Below, in pieces: positions 1 to 8,482 of a DNA stretch of 64,000 bases. The notes under the pieces are model-generated. The model was not told the origin of the DNA. It ran no database searches and saw nothing but the letters and a program-made list of their open reading frames with translations. Numbering within the stretch: position 1 is the first letter of the stretch; the number at the start of each line of letters is the position of its first letter. The translations under genes were made by a program, and so were the position numbers. The stretch spans positions 1-64,000 of the forward strand of contig JBDWGM010000110.1 in assembly GCA_039975755.1 (NCBI GenBank). The letters run 5' to 3'. The DNA is from JABSSA01 sp039975755 (GTDB lineage Bacteria; Pseudomonadota; Alphaproteobacteria; Rhodobacterales; Rhodobacteraceae).

Positions 1-150
1 AACGTCGCAATTGGCGGGCTTAAGGCCGTGCATCAAACACAGGTCTTGGCCAGCGGCGCAGACGGGCAGGCGGTGGTTTCTGCCATTTGTGGCCAACCTG
101 ACCCCAAAGCCGCCGCCCAGAAATTCACCCAAGCGCAGGAGGCATCATGA
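1..150 (+). CDS. thiE: Thiamine-phosphate synthase, C-terminal end (partial)
   Basis: Only the last 49 codons are in the window; the 5' part lies to the left. The reading frame from base 1 gives a ThiE-type C-terminus: an AIGG turn, then a GADG-AVVSAIC segment, a DP-x-AA step and a final short helix. In the family, AIGGI and the GADGVAVVSAI strand form the phosphate end of the TIM barrel that joins HMP-PP to the thiazole phosphate. Its stop codon overlaps the thiD start by 4 nt (ATGA), so it belongs to the same operon and supplies the step after ThiD. Assignment rests on a short stretch plus context. Confidence 0.8.
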   Translation, partial: NVAIGGLKAVHQTQVLASGADGQAVVSAICGQPDPKAAAQKFTQAQEAS

Positions 151-965
151 TCCCCAACGTCCTCAGCATTGCAGGCTCCGATCCCTCAGGTGGGGCAGGC
201 ATCCAAGCTGATATCAAAGCGATTTCGGCCAATGGTGCATTTGCAATGGCGGCTCTGACGGCTTTGACCGCGCAAAACACGCAAGGCGTCAGCGGCATTC
301 ACTTGGTGCCGCCAGAGTTTGTGGAACATCAGATCAACGCCGTCTTTGATGACATCCGTGTCGATGCGGTCAAGATTGGCATGATCGCAAACGCCGAGAT
401 CGCATTGGCTGTCAAACGCGCGGTGTCGGGACGTGATGTGCCGGTGATCCTTGATCCCGTCATGATCGCCAAAGGCGGCGCGCCCTTGTTGCAACCTGAT
501 GCGGTTGCTGTGTTACGTGATGCGTTGTTGCCGCTTGCCACCGTTCTCACGCCAAACCTGCCCGAAGCTGCGCATCTCCTGGGAGCTGAACCAGCACGGA
601 CACGCGCCGCGATGGAAACGCAAGGTCGCGCGCTATGTGCTTTGGGCCCCGGCGCGGTTTTGATGAAAGGTGGCCACCTTGACGGGGATGACAGTCCCGA
701 CTGCCTTGTCACGCCCGACGCGGCCACTTGGTTCGACGCCCCTCGCATCCCAACGCGCAACACCCACGGCACCGGATGCACCTTGTCGTCAGCTTTGGCG
801 GCGCAAATGGCCCAATCTGGCGACATCCAAAGCGCCGTCCGTGCTGCCAAGTCCTATGTCGCGGATGCCGTTGCACAGGCCGATGCGCTGACCGTCGGAA
901 CAGGCCACGGCCCAACACATCATTTTGCAAATCTCTATCCATCACGAAAGGAACCGCTTTCATGA
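147..965 (+). CDS. thiD: Hydroxymethylpyrimidine/phosphomethylpyrimidine kinase
   Basis: 272 residues, normal for ThiD. It phosphorylates HMP and then HMP-P to give HMP-PP for thiamine synthesis, in the cytoplasm. Visible signatures are the N-terminal SIAGSDPSGGAGIQAD substrate loop, the LDPVM segment, LTPNLPEA in the middle and the anion-hole motif HGTGCTLSSA near the C-terminus, all typical of the ribokinase-like fold. The ATG at 147 overlaps the thiE stop, and its own stop overlaps the thiY start, both as ATGA. Operon context with an HMP-precursor importer and TenA says it works on salvaged pyrimidine as well as on the de novo intermediate. Confidence 0.95.
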   Translation: MIPNVLSIAGSDPSGGAGIQADIKAISANGAFAMAALTALTAQNTQGVSGIHLVPPEFVEHQINAVFDDIRVDAVKIGMIANAEIALAVKRAVSGRDVPVILDPVMIAKGGAPLLQPDAVAVLRDALLPLATVLTPNLPEAAHLLGAEPARTRAAMETQGRALCALGPGAVLMKGGHLDGDDSPDCLVTPDAATWFDAPRIPTRNTHGTGCTLSSALAAQMAQSGDIQSAVRAAKSYVADAVAQADALTVGTGHGPTHHFANLYPSRKEPLS

Positions 966-1900
966 AATCCATCATTCTCGCCTCTGCCATATCCCTCAGC
1001 GCAGCCCCTCTGTGGGCGCAGGATCAAATGACGCTTTTGCTGGATTGGTTCGTAAACCCTGACCATGGCCCCGTGATCATCGCCCAAGAAAAAGGATATT
1101 TCGCGGATGTCGATCTGGCGGTTGAGGTGATCGCCCCAGCCGATCCTTCTGACCCACCGAAATTGGTGGCCGCCGGAAAGGCGGATTTGGCCATCTCGTA
1201 TCAGCCGCAACTGCATCTGCACGTCCACGAAGGCTTGCCGTTGCAGCGGGTTGGCACATTGGTCGCAACGCCATTGAGTTGCCTGTTGGTGCTGAAAGAC
1301 GGACCAATCACCTCACCTGCTGATCTGCGCGGCGGCAAAATCGGGTTTTCCGTCGGCGGGGTCGAAGAGGCCGTGCTGGGGCAAGTGCTGAACACCCACG
1401 GTGTGTCGCTGGAAGAGGTTGAATTGATCAACGTGAATTGGTCGTTGTCACCGTCGTTGATGTCAGGGCAGGTGGATGCGGTCATCGGTGCGTTTCGCAA
1501 TTTCGAACTGAACCAGATGGATATCGAAGGCGTGCCGGGGCGGTGTTTCTTTGTCGAAGAAGAAGGCCTGCCGCCCTACGACGAACTGATCTATGTCGCC
1601 AACCCTGAAACCATGGACGCGGATATGATCCGCCGCTTCCTTGCCGCGACGGAAAAGGCGACGCAATACATCGTCAACCACCCCGAGGACTCGTGGGAGA
1701 TTTTCGCAAACACCGCGCCAGAGCTTCAGGACGAATTGAACGCCCGCGCATGGGTCGACACTGTACCCCGGTTTGCACTGCGTCCAACGGCGATGGATGT
1801 CGGGCGCTATGCCGCGTTCGAAGCTTTCTTGCACGAGGCAAATCTGATCCCGTCGCTGAACCCGGTCGACAAAATCGCAGTGGATGTGACCGCACAATGA
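962..1900 (+). CDS. thiY: Periplasmic pyrimidine-precursor binding protein of a ThiXYZ importer
   Basis: 312 residues from the ATG at 962. A signal peptide is evident (basic start, hydrophobic stretch, PLWAQD cleavage region), followed by an NMT1/THI5-like periplasmic binding fold: LLLDWFVNPDHGPVIIAQ is the classic start of ThiY, and SYQPQLHLHV and GFRNFELNQ-like strands line the ligand cleft in the family. ThiY homologues bind N-formyl-4-amino-5-aminomethyl-2-methylpyrimidine, a breakdown product of thiamine. Neighbouring tenA (which deformylates or hydrolyses such pyrimidines), thiZ and thiX complete the uptake route. A longer reading upstream to 728 lies inside thiD and is not credible. 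Confidence 0.9.
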   Translation: MKSIILASAISLSAAPLWAQDQMTLLLDWFVNPDHGPVIIAQEKGYFADVDLAVEVIAPADPSDPPKLVAAGKADLAISYQPQLHLHVHEGLPLQRVGTLVATPLSCLLVLKDGPITSPADLRGGKIGFSVGGVEEAVLGQVLNTHGVSLEEVELINVNWSLSPSLMSGQVDAVIGAFRNFELNQMDIEGVPGRCFFVEEEGLPPYDELIYVANPETMDADMIRRFLAATEKATQYIVNHPEDSWEIFANTAPELQDELNARAWVDTVPRFALRPTAMDVGRYAAFEAFLHEANLIPSLNPVDKIAVDVTAQ

Positions 1901-2583
1901 CCCATCTCCCCTATGGCACCACCTTCGCGCTTTGGCGTGCGGGCTGCCCCAAGGCGTGGAACGCCTACACCGAACATGCGTTTGTTGCAGGTCTGGGTGA
2001 TGGCACCTTACCGCGGGCTGCCTTTGTGCATTATTTGATCCAAGATTACGTGTTCCTTGTCCATTTCGCGCGCGCATGGTCGCTGGCCGTGGTCAAGGCG
2101 GACACGCTGGACGAAATGAAAGTCTGCGCGGGCACTGTGGACGCGCTGGTCAATCACGAGATGGCCTTGCACGTCAAAACCTGCGCCGCCGAAGGCATCG
2201 ACGAGGCGACACTATTTGCCGCCACCGAAGAATTCGAAAACCTCGCTTATACACGATACGTGATGGATGCAGGCCTTCAGGGTGACTTCCTGGACCTCAT
2301 GGCGGCCCTTGCCCCCTGTTGTTTTGGCTATGGCGAAATCGGATTACGCCTGAAGGGCGGTGCGTCCAAGGACACACCCTACATGGATTGGATCAAAACC
2401 TATTCGGATAGCGAATACCAAGGCGTGATGGTCAATGTCGGCCAAATGATCGACGCGGCACTTGCGCGACGCATGGGCGATAATCCTGCCAATTCTCCAC
2501 GATGGCCGCAATTGCAAAAGCGGTTCACAACAGCCACCAAACTAGAGGTCGCGTTTTGGGATATGGGGCTGCGCGGCGGATGA
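1897..2583 (+). CDS. tenA: TenA family aminopyrimidine aminohydrolase
   Basis: 228 residues, the usual all-helical TenA length. TenA converts aminomethylpyrimidine from degraded thiamine to HMP, which ThiD then phosphorylates. The conserved core shows HYLIQDY near residues 45-51, LVNHEMALH in the middle and the PC-x-x-GYGEIG segment with Cys141/Cys142, where the catalytic cysteine of the TenA_C class sits; this argues for the hydrolase class and not the TenA_E class. The ATG at 1897 overlaps the thiY stop by ATGA and its stop overlaps thiZ the same way. Position between the binding protein and the ATPase gene is a compact salvage arrangement. Confidence 0.92.
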   Translation: MTHLPYGTTFALWRAGCPKAWNAYTEHAFVAGLGDGTLPRAAFVHYLIQDYVFLVHFARAWSLAVVKADTLDEMKVCAGTVDALVNHEMALHVKTCAAEGIDEATLFAATEEFENLAYTRYVMDAGLQGDFLDLMAALAPCCFGYGEIGLRLKGGASKDTPYMDWIKTYSDSEYQGVMVNVGQMIDAALARRMGDNPANSPRWPQLQKRFTTATKLEVAFWDMGLRGG

Positions 2584-3305
2584 CGACAGCTCCGGCACTT
2601 CAGGTTTCAGGGCAGTACGAAATCGCGGGCCGTCGGTTGTTCGCGCCGATTGACTTGACCTTGCCTGCCGGTCAATGGACCTGTGTCTTGGGGCGATCCG
2701 GCGTGGGTAAATCGACGCTCTTGCGATTGATTGCCGGGTTGGAGACTGCTGGTCAGTTCGCGGGGGCCATAACCGCTTCAGACGGTGAAACGATAAAGGG
2801 CCGCGTTAGTTTAATGGCGCAATCGGATCTGTTGCTGCCATGGCTAACGGTTTTGGAAAACATCGTTCTGGGGGCGCGATTGCGCGGACAGGCACCTGAT
2901 ATGACCCGAGCCAATGATCTGTTACACCGCGTTGGCCTTACCGCATATCGCGAAAAGAAACCCACAACATTGTCCGGCGGAATGCGTCAACGCACAGCAC
3001 TGGCGCGCACATTGATGGAAGACCGCGACATCGTGTTGCTGGACGAACCGTTTTCCGCCCTTGATGCAGGAACACGCGTTGATATGCAGGATTTAGCAGC
3101 GCAGATGCTACATGGTAAAACCGTCCTCTTGGTCACCCATGATCCGACCGAGGCAGTGCGACTGGGCCATCAGATCGTTGTCCTGACACCGCAGGGTCTG
3201 CAGCCTTGGGAAACGCCCGACACACCGCCCATTCGAGATCAATTCGCACCCGAAACAACATCTTGCCAAGCGGACCTATTGGCACATCTAAGGGGCGCGT
3301 CATGA
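2580..3305 (+). CDS. thiZ: ABC transporter ATPase, pyrimidine precursor import
   Basis: 241 residues. Walker A GRSGVGKS at about 38-45, Q-loop after MAQSDLLLPW, ABC signature LSGGMRQR, Walker B DIVLLDEPFSALD and the H-loop LLVTHDPTEAV are all intact, so it should be an active importer ATPase of the nitrate/sulfonate/taurine group to which ThiZ belongs. Start ATG 2580 overlaps the tenA stop; the stop overlaps thiX. It powers ThiX and ThiY encoded on either side. ABC ATPases of this group look alike, so the substrate is assigned from the operon, not from this sequence. Confidence 0.92.
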   Translation: MTTAPALQVSGQYEIAGRRLFAPIDLTLPAGQWTCVLGRSGVGKSTLLRLIAGLETAGQFAGAITASDGETIKGRVSLMAQSDLLLPWLTVLENIVLGARLRGQAPDMTRANDLLHRVGLTAYREKKPTTLSGGMRQRTALARTLMEDRDIVLLDEPFSALDAGTRVDMQDLAAQMLHGKTVLLVTHDPTEAVRLGHQIVVLTPQGLQPWETPDTPPIRDQFAPETTSCQADLLAHLRGAS

Positions 3306-4033
3306 GCAATTTGCGCTATGCATGCATGGCCACCGCTTTGGGGTTGCTGCTGTGGCAAGGGCTGATTTGGATCACAAACGCCCCACATTTCATCCTACCA
3401 TCACCATGGCGGGTCGCCCAAGCCGGATGGGACAACCGGACTTTGATCGTTGAAAACGCATGGGTCACCGCGACCGAGGTTGCATTGGGCCTAATCCTCG
3501 GATCGATCTTGGGGGCAGTAACGGCTGTACAATTGGCAAGCTCGGCGCGTTTGCATCGCCTTGTGATGCCGCTTTTGGTGTTCACCCAAGCCGTTCCCGT
3601 CTTTGCGCTGGCCCCAATCCTCACGCTTTGGTTCGGATACGGCATCGCATCCAAGGTGATGATGGCCGTTCTAATCATCTATTTCCCAGTCACCAGCGCC
3701 TTTTACGACGGCCTAACGCGGGTGCCGCACGATATCGTGGACATGGCCAAACTCATGGGCGGGACCAAAGCACAGATCATGCGCCGAATTCGGATACCTT
3801 ATGCGTTGCCATCTCTGGGAACTGGTCTAAAACTGGCCGCTGTTTACGCACCTATTGGGGCCGTGATTGGCGAATGGGTCGGGGCGTCCAAAGGGCTTGG
3901 TTATTTGATGCTGCTTGCCAATGGGCGTGCCAAAATTGACCTGATGTTTGCAAGCTTGATCACGCTGGCCGTCATGACGATTGCGTTGCACATGGCGGTC
4001 AACAAAGTGTCCGCGTTCATGGTGCGGGATTAA
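3302..4033 (+). CDS. thiX: ABC transporter permease, pyrimidine precursor import
   Basis: 243 residues with about six hydrophobic segments and the cytoplasmic EAA loop (MAKLMGGTKAQIMRRIRIPYALP), the contact site for the ATPase. N-terminal LPSPWRVAQA is typical of the TauC/SsuC/ThiX permeases. The ATG at 3302 overlaps the thiZ stop by ATGA. It is the last gene of the thi operon; a 9-bp hairpin follows about 100 nt downstream. Function is inferred from family plus the thiD-tenA-thiY neighbours. Confidence 0.92.
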   Translation: MSNLRYACMATALGLLLWQGLIWITNAPHFILPSPWRVAQAGWDNRTLIVENAWVTATEVALGLILGSILGAVTAVQLASSARLHRLVMPLLVFTQAVPVFALAPILTLWFGYGIASKVMMAVLIIYFPVTSAFYDGLTRVPHDIVDMAKLMGGTKAQIMRRIRIPYALPSLGTGLKLAAVYAPIGAVIGEWVGASKGLGYLMLLANGRAKIDLMFASLITLAVMTIALHMAVNKVSAFMVRD

Positions 4034-4132
4034 ACCATGACCCGTACCAAGAGGGGCGTGGGTGTTGAAATTACCCCTCAATAGTCCGTGTTTCAGAAGC
4101 TGTACTTAGTCGTCAAAGCAGGCATCGAAATT

Positions 4133-4172
4133 CGGGCAGCCCACAGCTTGCATTGCTGGCACAGGCTGCCCG
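4133..4172 (+). terminator. Hairpin downstream of the thi operon
   Basis: Perfect 9-bp inverted repeat CGGGCAGCC (4133-4141) / GGCTGCCCG (4164-4172) with a 22-nt loop, followed on + by GATTTTAT. It lies between thiX and the convergent uspA gene and fits a weak intrinsic terminator for the thi operon. The long loop and short T-run leave it uncertain. Confidence 0.5.
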
Positions 4173-4179
4173 GATTTTA

Positions 4180-4611
4180 TCACCGCACGACGTAAACGGA
4201 ACATTCCGAATGGCGCACGACACGTGCGGCGTTGGGGCCAAGCAGATAGTCTTTGAAATCCGGCCGATGCGCGCCAATCACGATAAGGTCGGCCTTGGCC
4301 AGTTTGGCGGCTTTCAGGACTTCTTCATAGACGCTTCCAATGGCCACCACATGGCGGACAGCGGCGTTTGCCTCTGCTCCGATGGCGTCTTTAACCATAT
4401 CGTTCAGCAGCTTGGCCGCCCCATCCTGCGCCGTCTTTACGTCATGGTCCTTGAAATAGGCCCCCACCACCGAGGCGCCGAAATCCGGCACTACGGTGAT
4501 GACATCCAGTTGAGCTGAGTCGAGATCAGCTAGCTTTTTCGCTTGTGCCAAAACACTGGCATCCTCTTTGGGCCGGTTGATGTCGACCGCGCACAGAATT
4601 GTCTGGCTCAT
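4180..4611 (-). CDS. Universal stress protein (UspA family) linked to TRAP transporter
   Basis: 143 residues, single Usp domain. The N-terminus TILCAVDINRP and the C-terminal LIVIGAHRPDFKDYLLGPNAARVV followed by ECSVYVVR match the ATP-binding Usp pattern (G-x2-G-x9-G-S/T), although the first glycine pair is replaced by AHRP, as often in TRAP-linked Usp proteins. Its start overlaps the permease stop by 4 nt, so it is cotranscribed. In Halomonas the analogous TeaD binds ATP and dampens TeaABC ectoine uptake; a similar regulatory role here is an inference from linkage. Confidence 0.88.
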   Translation of the reverse strand: MSQTILCAVDINRPKEDASVLAQAKKLADLDSAQLDVITVVPDFGASVVGAYFKDHDVKTAQDGAAKLLNDMVKDAIGAEANAAVRHVVAIGSVYEEVLKAAKLAKADLIVIGAHRPDFKDYLLGPNAARVVRHSECSVYVVR

Positions 4612-7220
4612 GCGACTTCTCCTTCTTTCATCGGCGGCACAAAGCGGCCTTTTTGCAGGAATCCAATCAGGGCCAGCAACAAGAGGGCAGGGATCCAGAT
4701 CAGTTCTTTTGGCAATTGGCTGGACGCTGCCTGAACTTTTGTGATCGCCACAGGATCGTCCCCATAGAAATCGAAAGAAGACAAAGTGTCTGCCAATTCA
4801 GAACCAAAGCCCGGCTCATCCAGCTTTTGCACGTCTCCTTCGGGCACAATGATGATGCCCAATGCGTTCAGGCGCGCATCGGCACCTTCAGCATCAGGTA
4901 CGACCAACGGCACAGTCACATCCTTCAGCTCGAACGTATCGAAATCAGGGCCGGTGATAACCGTGCGCAATGTGCTGCCGGGTTCGGCATTGCCCAAGGT
5001 CTCCGCAAAGGCCGCAGGTTCAATCTCATCAAAGGGAGGTTGGACTTGGTTCATGAAGAAGCCGGGACGGAACAAGGCAAAGGCAATGACCAACAGGGCC
5101 AGCGTTTCCCAAATGCGGTTCTTCGTCAGCCACCAGCCCATCGTTGCCGCCGTAAACACAAGGATACCGATGGTCGACGCAACGAATACGATGACGCCCT
5201 GATACCAGGTCACATCAATCAACAGCAGGTCGGTGTTAAAGATGAAGACAAAGGGCAACGCCACTGTCCGCAGGCTATAGAAAAAGGCGGTAAAGCCTGT
5301 CTTGATGGCGTCCCCACCCGAAACCGCGGCCGCCGCAAAACTGGCAAGGCCCACAGGAGGCGTCACATCGGCCATGATCCCGAAATAGAACACAAAGAGG
5401 TGCACAGCGATCAGCGGCACAATCAATCCCGATTGCGCACCAAGCTCAACAACCACGGCCACCATCAAGGATGACACCACGATATAGTTCGCCGTCGTGG
5501 GCAGCCCCATACCAAGGATCAGCGATAGGATCGCCACGAAAATCAGCATCAGGATCAAGTTGCCGCCTGACAGGAACTCGACAAAATCGGCCATGACTTG
5601 ACCGATCCCCGTCAGGGAAACGGTGCCAACAATGATACCGGCCGTCGCAGTCGCAAGACCAATACCGATCATGTTGCGTGCGCCGTCGATCATACCGTCA
5701 ACAAGGTCAACGGTCCCATCATACAACTTGCTGACCGCATTCGCCTCGCCGCGGAACAGCGCCTTGAGCGTCTTTTGGGTCAGCAAAATGCCGAACAATA
5801 AGAACGTGGCCCAGAAGGCCGACAGGCCGGGCGATTTGCGCTCAATCATCAAGAAGTAAACCAGCACGATGATGGGCAGAAGATAATAGAGACCAGATTT
5901 GTAGATCTTTGCCAGGTCTGGCAGTTCCACGACTTTTGCATTCGGATCGTCAGCTTCCAAATCTTCGGTCTGCGCGGCCATATAGACCAGTGCAACATAG
6001 ACCAAGCCTAGCAAGATCGCGAGAATCCACCCTGATCCGTCTGGGAACATCGATGTCACCCAGCGGACGGGGTATTGCGTCGCATAGCACAGCAGCGCAA
6101 AGCCCGCGAAAAAGCCGAACATGCCCAAAACTGTGTTGAACAGGTTCACCACTTTGTTGCCGATGGTTGGCATGTTGTTCTTCACCGCTTCAAGGTGAAC
6201 AATGTAAACCAAGGCGATATAGGAAATTATCGCAGGCAAGAAGGCGTGGGTGATCACCTCGACATAAGAAATGCCGACATATTCCACCATCAAGAAGGCC
6301 GCAGCCCCCATGACCGGGGGCATGATCTGACCGTTCACGGATGACGCCACTTCGACGGACCCGGCTTTTTCAGCCGAGAACCCAACGCGTTTCATCAAAG
6401 GAATGGTGAATGTCCCTGTCGTCACAACGTTGGCGATGGACGAACCCGAGATCAATCCAGTTGCCGCAGACCCCACAACGGCCGCTTTAGCCGGTCCACC
6501 GCGTAGGTGACCAAGGGCTCCAAAGGCCATCTTGATAAAGTAATTGCCCGCACCCGCCTTATCTAGCAGGGCACCAAAAAGAACAAACAAGAAGACAAAA
6601 CGCGTGGACACACCCAAGGCGATCCCGAACACCCCTTCAGAGGTGATCCACATATGGCTCATTGCTTTGCGTACGGATGCACCCGCCCAACGAATTTGGT
6701 CAGGGATCACTTCGGATGATCCGAAGAAAACGTAGCCCAAGAAAACGACCGCCAAGACGACCATAACCGGGCCAAGTGTCCGGTAGGCTGCGATGAACAA
6801 AAAGATCAGACCGGCAAGGCCGAAATAGGCGTCGGCAGTGTCGGCCAAACCACCGTTGCCGACGATCTTATCATAGAAGAAATATCCATAAAGCGCCAGA
6901 AACGCGCCGCCGATGCCCAAGATCCAATCATACCATGGGATATGATCACGAGGGCTGTTCTTGAACAGCGGATATGCCATGGCAGACAGGAAGATCGCAA
7001 ACGCCAAATGGATCTGACGCGAGTTGTTGATCAAGTCACCGGGCAGAACATAGGGACCGATAGGGGAAGCCAAAATAACTTGGAACACCGACCACAGCAG
7101 GGCTGTGATTGCGATCATTTTACCAACTGCGCCTGTTGGACTGCGGGCCCCGCTGTCGCTGGCCGCAACCAGTTCCTGCAGTTCTTCCTCGCTTAACGCG
7201 CGTTTCTCAGTATCGGCCAT
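4608..7220 (-). CDS. TRAP transporter permease, fused 4TM-12TM (DctQM) type
   Basis: 870 residues with many hydrophobic segments along the whole protein, the length expected for the fused small and large permease subunits that pair with TAXI-type binding proteins. Family marks include GLISGSSIANVVTTGTFTIP and GLPTTANYIV with ADVTPPVGLASFAAAA in the second half. About 150 extra C-terminal residues after the last conserved helix form a soluble segment and a final TM. ATG 7220 has a good AGGGGG ribosome site. Upstream lies the TAXI binding protein; downstream uspA overlaps by 4 nt. It uses a sodium or proton gradient; the substrate cannot be told. Confidence 0.93.
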   Translation of the reverse strand: MADTEKRALSEEELQELVAASDSGARSPTGAVGKMIAITALLWSVFQVILASPIGPYVLPGDLINNSRQIHLAFAIFLSAMAYPLFKNSPRDHIPWYDWILGIGGAFLALYGYFFYDKIVGNGGLADTADAYFGLAGLIFLFIAAYRTLGPVMVVLAVVFLGYVFFGSSEVIPDQIRWAGASVRKAMSHMWITSEGVFGIALGVSTRFVFLFVLFGALLDKAGAGNYFIKMAFGALGHLRGGPAKAAVVGSAATGLISGSSIANVVTTGTFTIPLMKRVGFSAEKAGSVEVASSVNGQIMPPVMGAAAFLMVEYVGISYVEVITHAFLPAIISYIALVYIVHLEAVKNNMPTIGNKVVNLFNTVLGMFGFFAGFALLCYATQYPVRWVTSMFPDGSGWILAILLGLVYVALVYMAAQTEDLEADDPNAKVVELPDLAKIYKSGLYYLLPIIVLVYFLMIERKSPGLSAFWATFLLFGILLTQKTLKALFRGEANAVSKLYDGTVDLVDGMIDGARNMIGIGLATATAGIIVGTVSLTGIGQVMADFVEFLSGGNLILMLIFVAILSLILGMGLPTTANYIVVSSLMVAVVVELGAQSGLIVPLIAVHLFVFYFGIMADVTPPVGLASFAAAAVSGGDAIKTGFTAFFYSLRTVALPFVFIFNTDLLLIDVTWYQGVIVFVASTIGILVFTAATMGWWLTKNRIWETLALLVIAFALFRPGFFMNQVQPPFDEIEPAAFAETLGNAEPGSTLRTVITGPDFDTFELKDVTVPLVVPDAEGADARLNALGIIIVPEGDVQKLDEPGFGSELADTLSSFDFYGDDPVAITKVQAASSQLPKELIWIPALLLLALIGFLQKGRFVPPMKEGEVA

Positions 7221-7267
7221 ATATCCCCCTGTCGCCGGTTTCCGGCTGATCGGTTTTTTTATTATCC

Positions 7268-7289
7268 GGGGGCAGGCAAGCCCGCCCCC
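7268..7289 (-). other. GC-rich hairpin between TAXI binding protein and permease genes
   Basis: GGGGGC (7268-7273) and GCCCCC (7284-7289) form a 6-bp perfect stem with a 10-nt loop in the 94-nt gap after the binding-protein gene. No T-run follows in the transcribed (minus) direction. Such hairpins often protect the 3' end of the highly needed binding-protein message. Confidence 0.5.
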
Positions 7290-7314
7290 AGAAATGTCGC
7301 GTAAGCTGGCAGGC

Positions 7315-8283
7315 TTATTCGATCAGGCCGGCTTCTTTGAAGTATTTGGCAGCACCGTCATGCAAAGGTGCGGACAGACCGGCAGAAGCCATCTCACCTG
7401 GGACAAGGTTTGCAAACGCAGGGTGCAAGCCTTTGAAATCGTCAATGTTTTCAAAGACTGATTTCACGAGCGTGTACACAACTTCTTCAGATACATCGGC
7501 GCCACTGACGAATGTCGCACCAACACCAAAGGTGGTGACATCAGCGTCGTTGCCGCGATACATTCCGCCGGGGATCGTGGCCGCACGGTAGAAAGAATTG
7601 TCAGCGATCAGCTGATCAACAACCTCACCGGACACTTCAACCAAAACGGAATCGCAGGCTGTTGTGGCTTCGGAAATTGACCCTGATGGGTGACCAACAG
7701 TGTACACCATCGCGTCAATCTGGTTGTCACACAAAGCGGCTGATTGCTCGGCTGCTTTCAGCTCGGTTGCCAGGGCAAAGTCACCTGTTGTCCAGCCAAG
7801 CGCTTCCATCAGAACTTCCATCGTGCCGCGCTGGCCGGAACCAGGGTTGCCGATGTTGACGCGCTTACCCTTGAGGTCCGCAATTGTTTTGATCCCTGAA
7901 TCGGCACGCGCAACGACGGTAAAGGGCTCTGGGTGAACAGAAAACACAGCGCGCAGGCCTTCAAAAGCACCGCTTTCTTCAAACCGCGATGTCCCGTTAA
8001 AGGCGTGATACTGCCAATCTGATTGGGCCACACCAAATTCCAATTCGCCTTCGCGGATGGTGTTGATGTTGTAGACAGACCCACCAGTCGATTCCACGGA
8101 ACAGCGAATACCGTGCTCGCGACGGCCTTGGTTCACCAGACGGCAGATCGCGCCACCAGTTGGATAGTATACGCCTGTGACGCCACCAGTGCCGATTGTG
8201 ATGAAATCTTCCGCATATGCCGCGGGTGCCATCACAGCGATAGCCGCCGCAGCAGCAAGTGATGATTTTAGCTTTGCGTACAT
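7315..8283 (-). CDS. TAXI family TRAP transporter solute-binding protein
   Basis: 322 residues. A signal peptide ends at AAYAED, then the TAXI hallmark FITIGTGGVTGVYYPTGGAICRLVN starts the mature protein. IGNPGSGQRGTMEVL and HPSGSI are further family marks. TAXI proteins feed 4TM-12TM fused permeases, which is exactly the gene downstream. ATG 8283 is preceded by GGGAG at suitable spacing. Some TAXI proteins bind glutamate or other carboxylates; nothing here fixes the ligand. Upstream is a 670-base gap with two clear inverted repeats that could carry control signals. Confidence 0.93.
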   Translation of the reverse strand: MYAKLKSSLAAAAAIAVMAPAAYAEDFITIGTGGVTGVYYPTGGAICRLVNQGRREHGIRCSVESTGGSVYNINTIREGELEFGVAQSDWQYHAFNGTSRFEESGAFEGLRAVFSVHPEPFTVVARADSGIKTIADLKGKRVNIGNPGSGQRGTMEVLMEALGWTTGDFALATELKAAEQSAALCDNQIDAMVYTVGHPSGSISEATTACDSVLVEVSGEVVDQLIADNSFYRAATIPGGMYRGNDADVTTFGVGATFVSGADVSEEVVYTLVKSVFENIDDFKGLHPAFANLVPGEMASAGLSAPLHDGAAKYFKEAGLIE

Positions 8284-8353
8284 TTTAATACTCCCATAAC
8301 GCTAAAGTCGCGGTTTCCAGAGAATTCTGTCCCTCGCGCGCGATCGATTATTG

Positions 8354-8383
8354 TGCATTCTATTTTTGTAATCACAGAATGCA
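8354..8383. promoter_or_regulatory. 8-bp dyad upstream of TAXI operon
   Basis: TGCATTCT (8354-8361) and AGAATGCA (8376-8383) are perfect inverted copies 14 nt apart, about 70 nt upstream of the binding-protein start. The geometry suits an operator for a dimeric regulator, but no regulator gene is adjacent except the LysR relic at 8954. Confidence 0.4.
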
Positions 8384-8452
8384 GTATGAGCACCTAAGCT
8401 CATGTATTAGGAAATTGTTAGCGAAATTTTCCACGTGCGCAACATTCCAAAT

Positions 8453-8482
8453 GCGACTGAATAAAAGCACTCATTCAGTCGC
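8453..8482. repeat. Perfect 10-bp inverted repeat
   Basis: GCGACTGAAT (8453-8462) and ATTCAGTCGC (8473-8482) flank a 10-nt loop. No T-run follows on either side, so it is not a standard terminator. It may be a leader hairpin in a long 5' UTR of the TAXI operon or a protein-binding site. Confidence 0.6.

Noticed and set aside
728..1900. 390-codon version of ThiY
   Set aside because: The first 78 codons lie in thiD and have no signal peptide; ATG 962 gives a proper one and the ATGA overlap.
4599..5474. 291-codon + frame opposite the TRAP permease
   Set aside because: Shadow of the permease gene with polar, low-complexity sequence.
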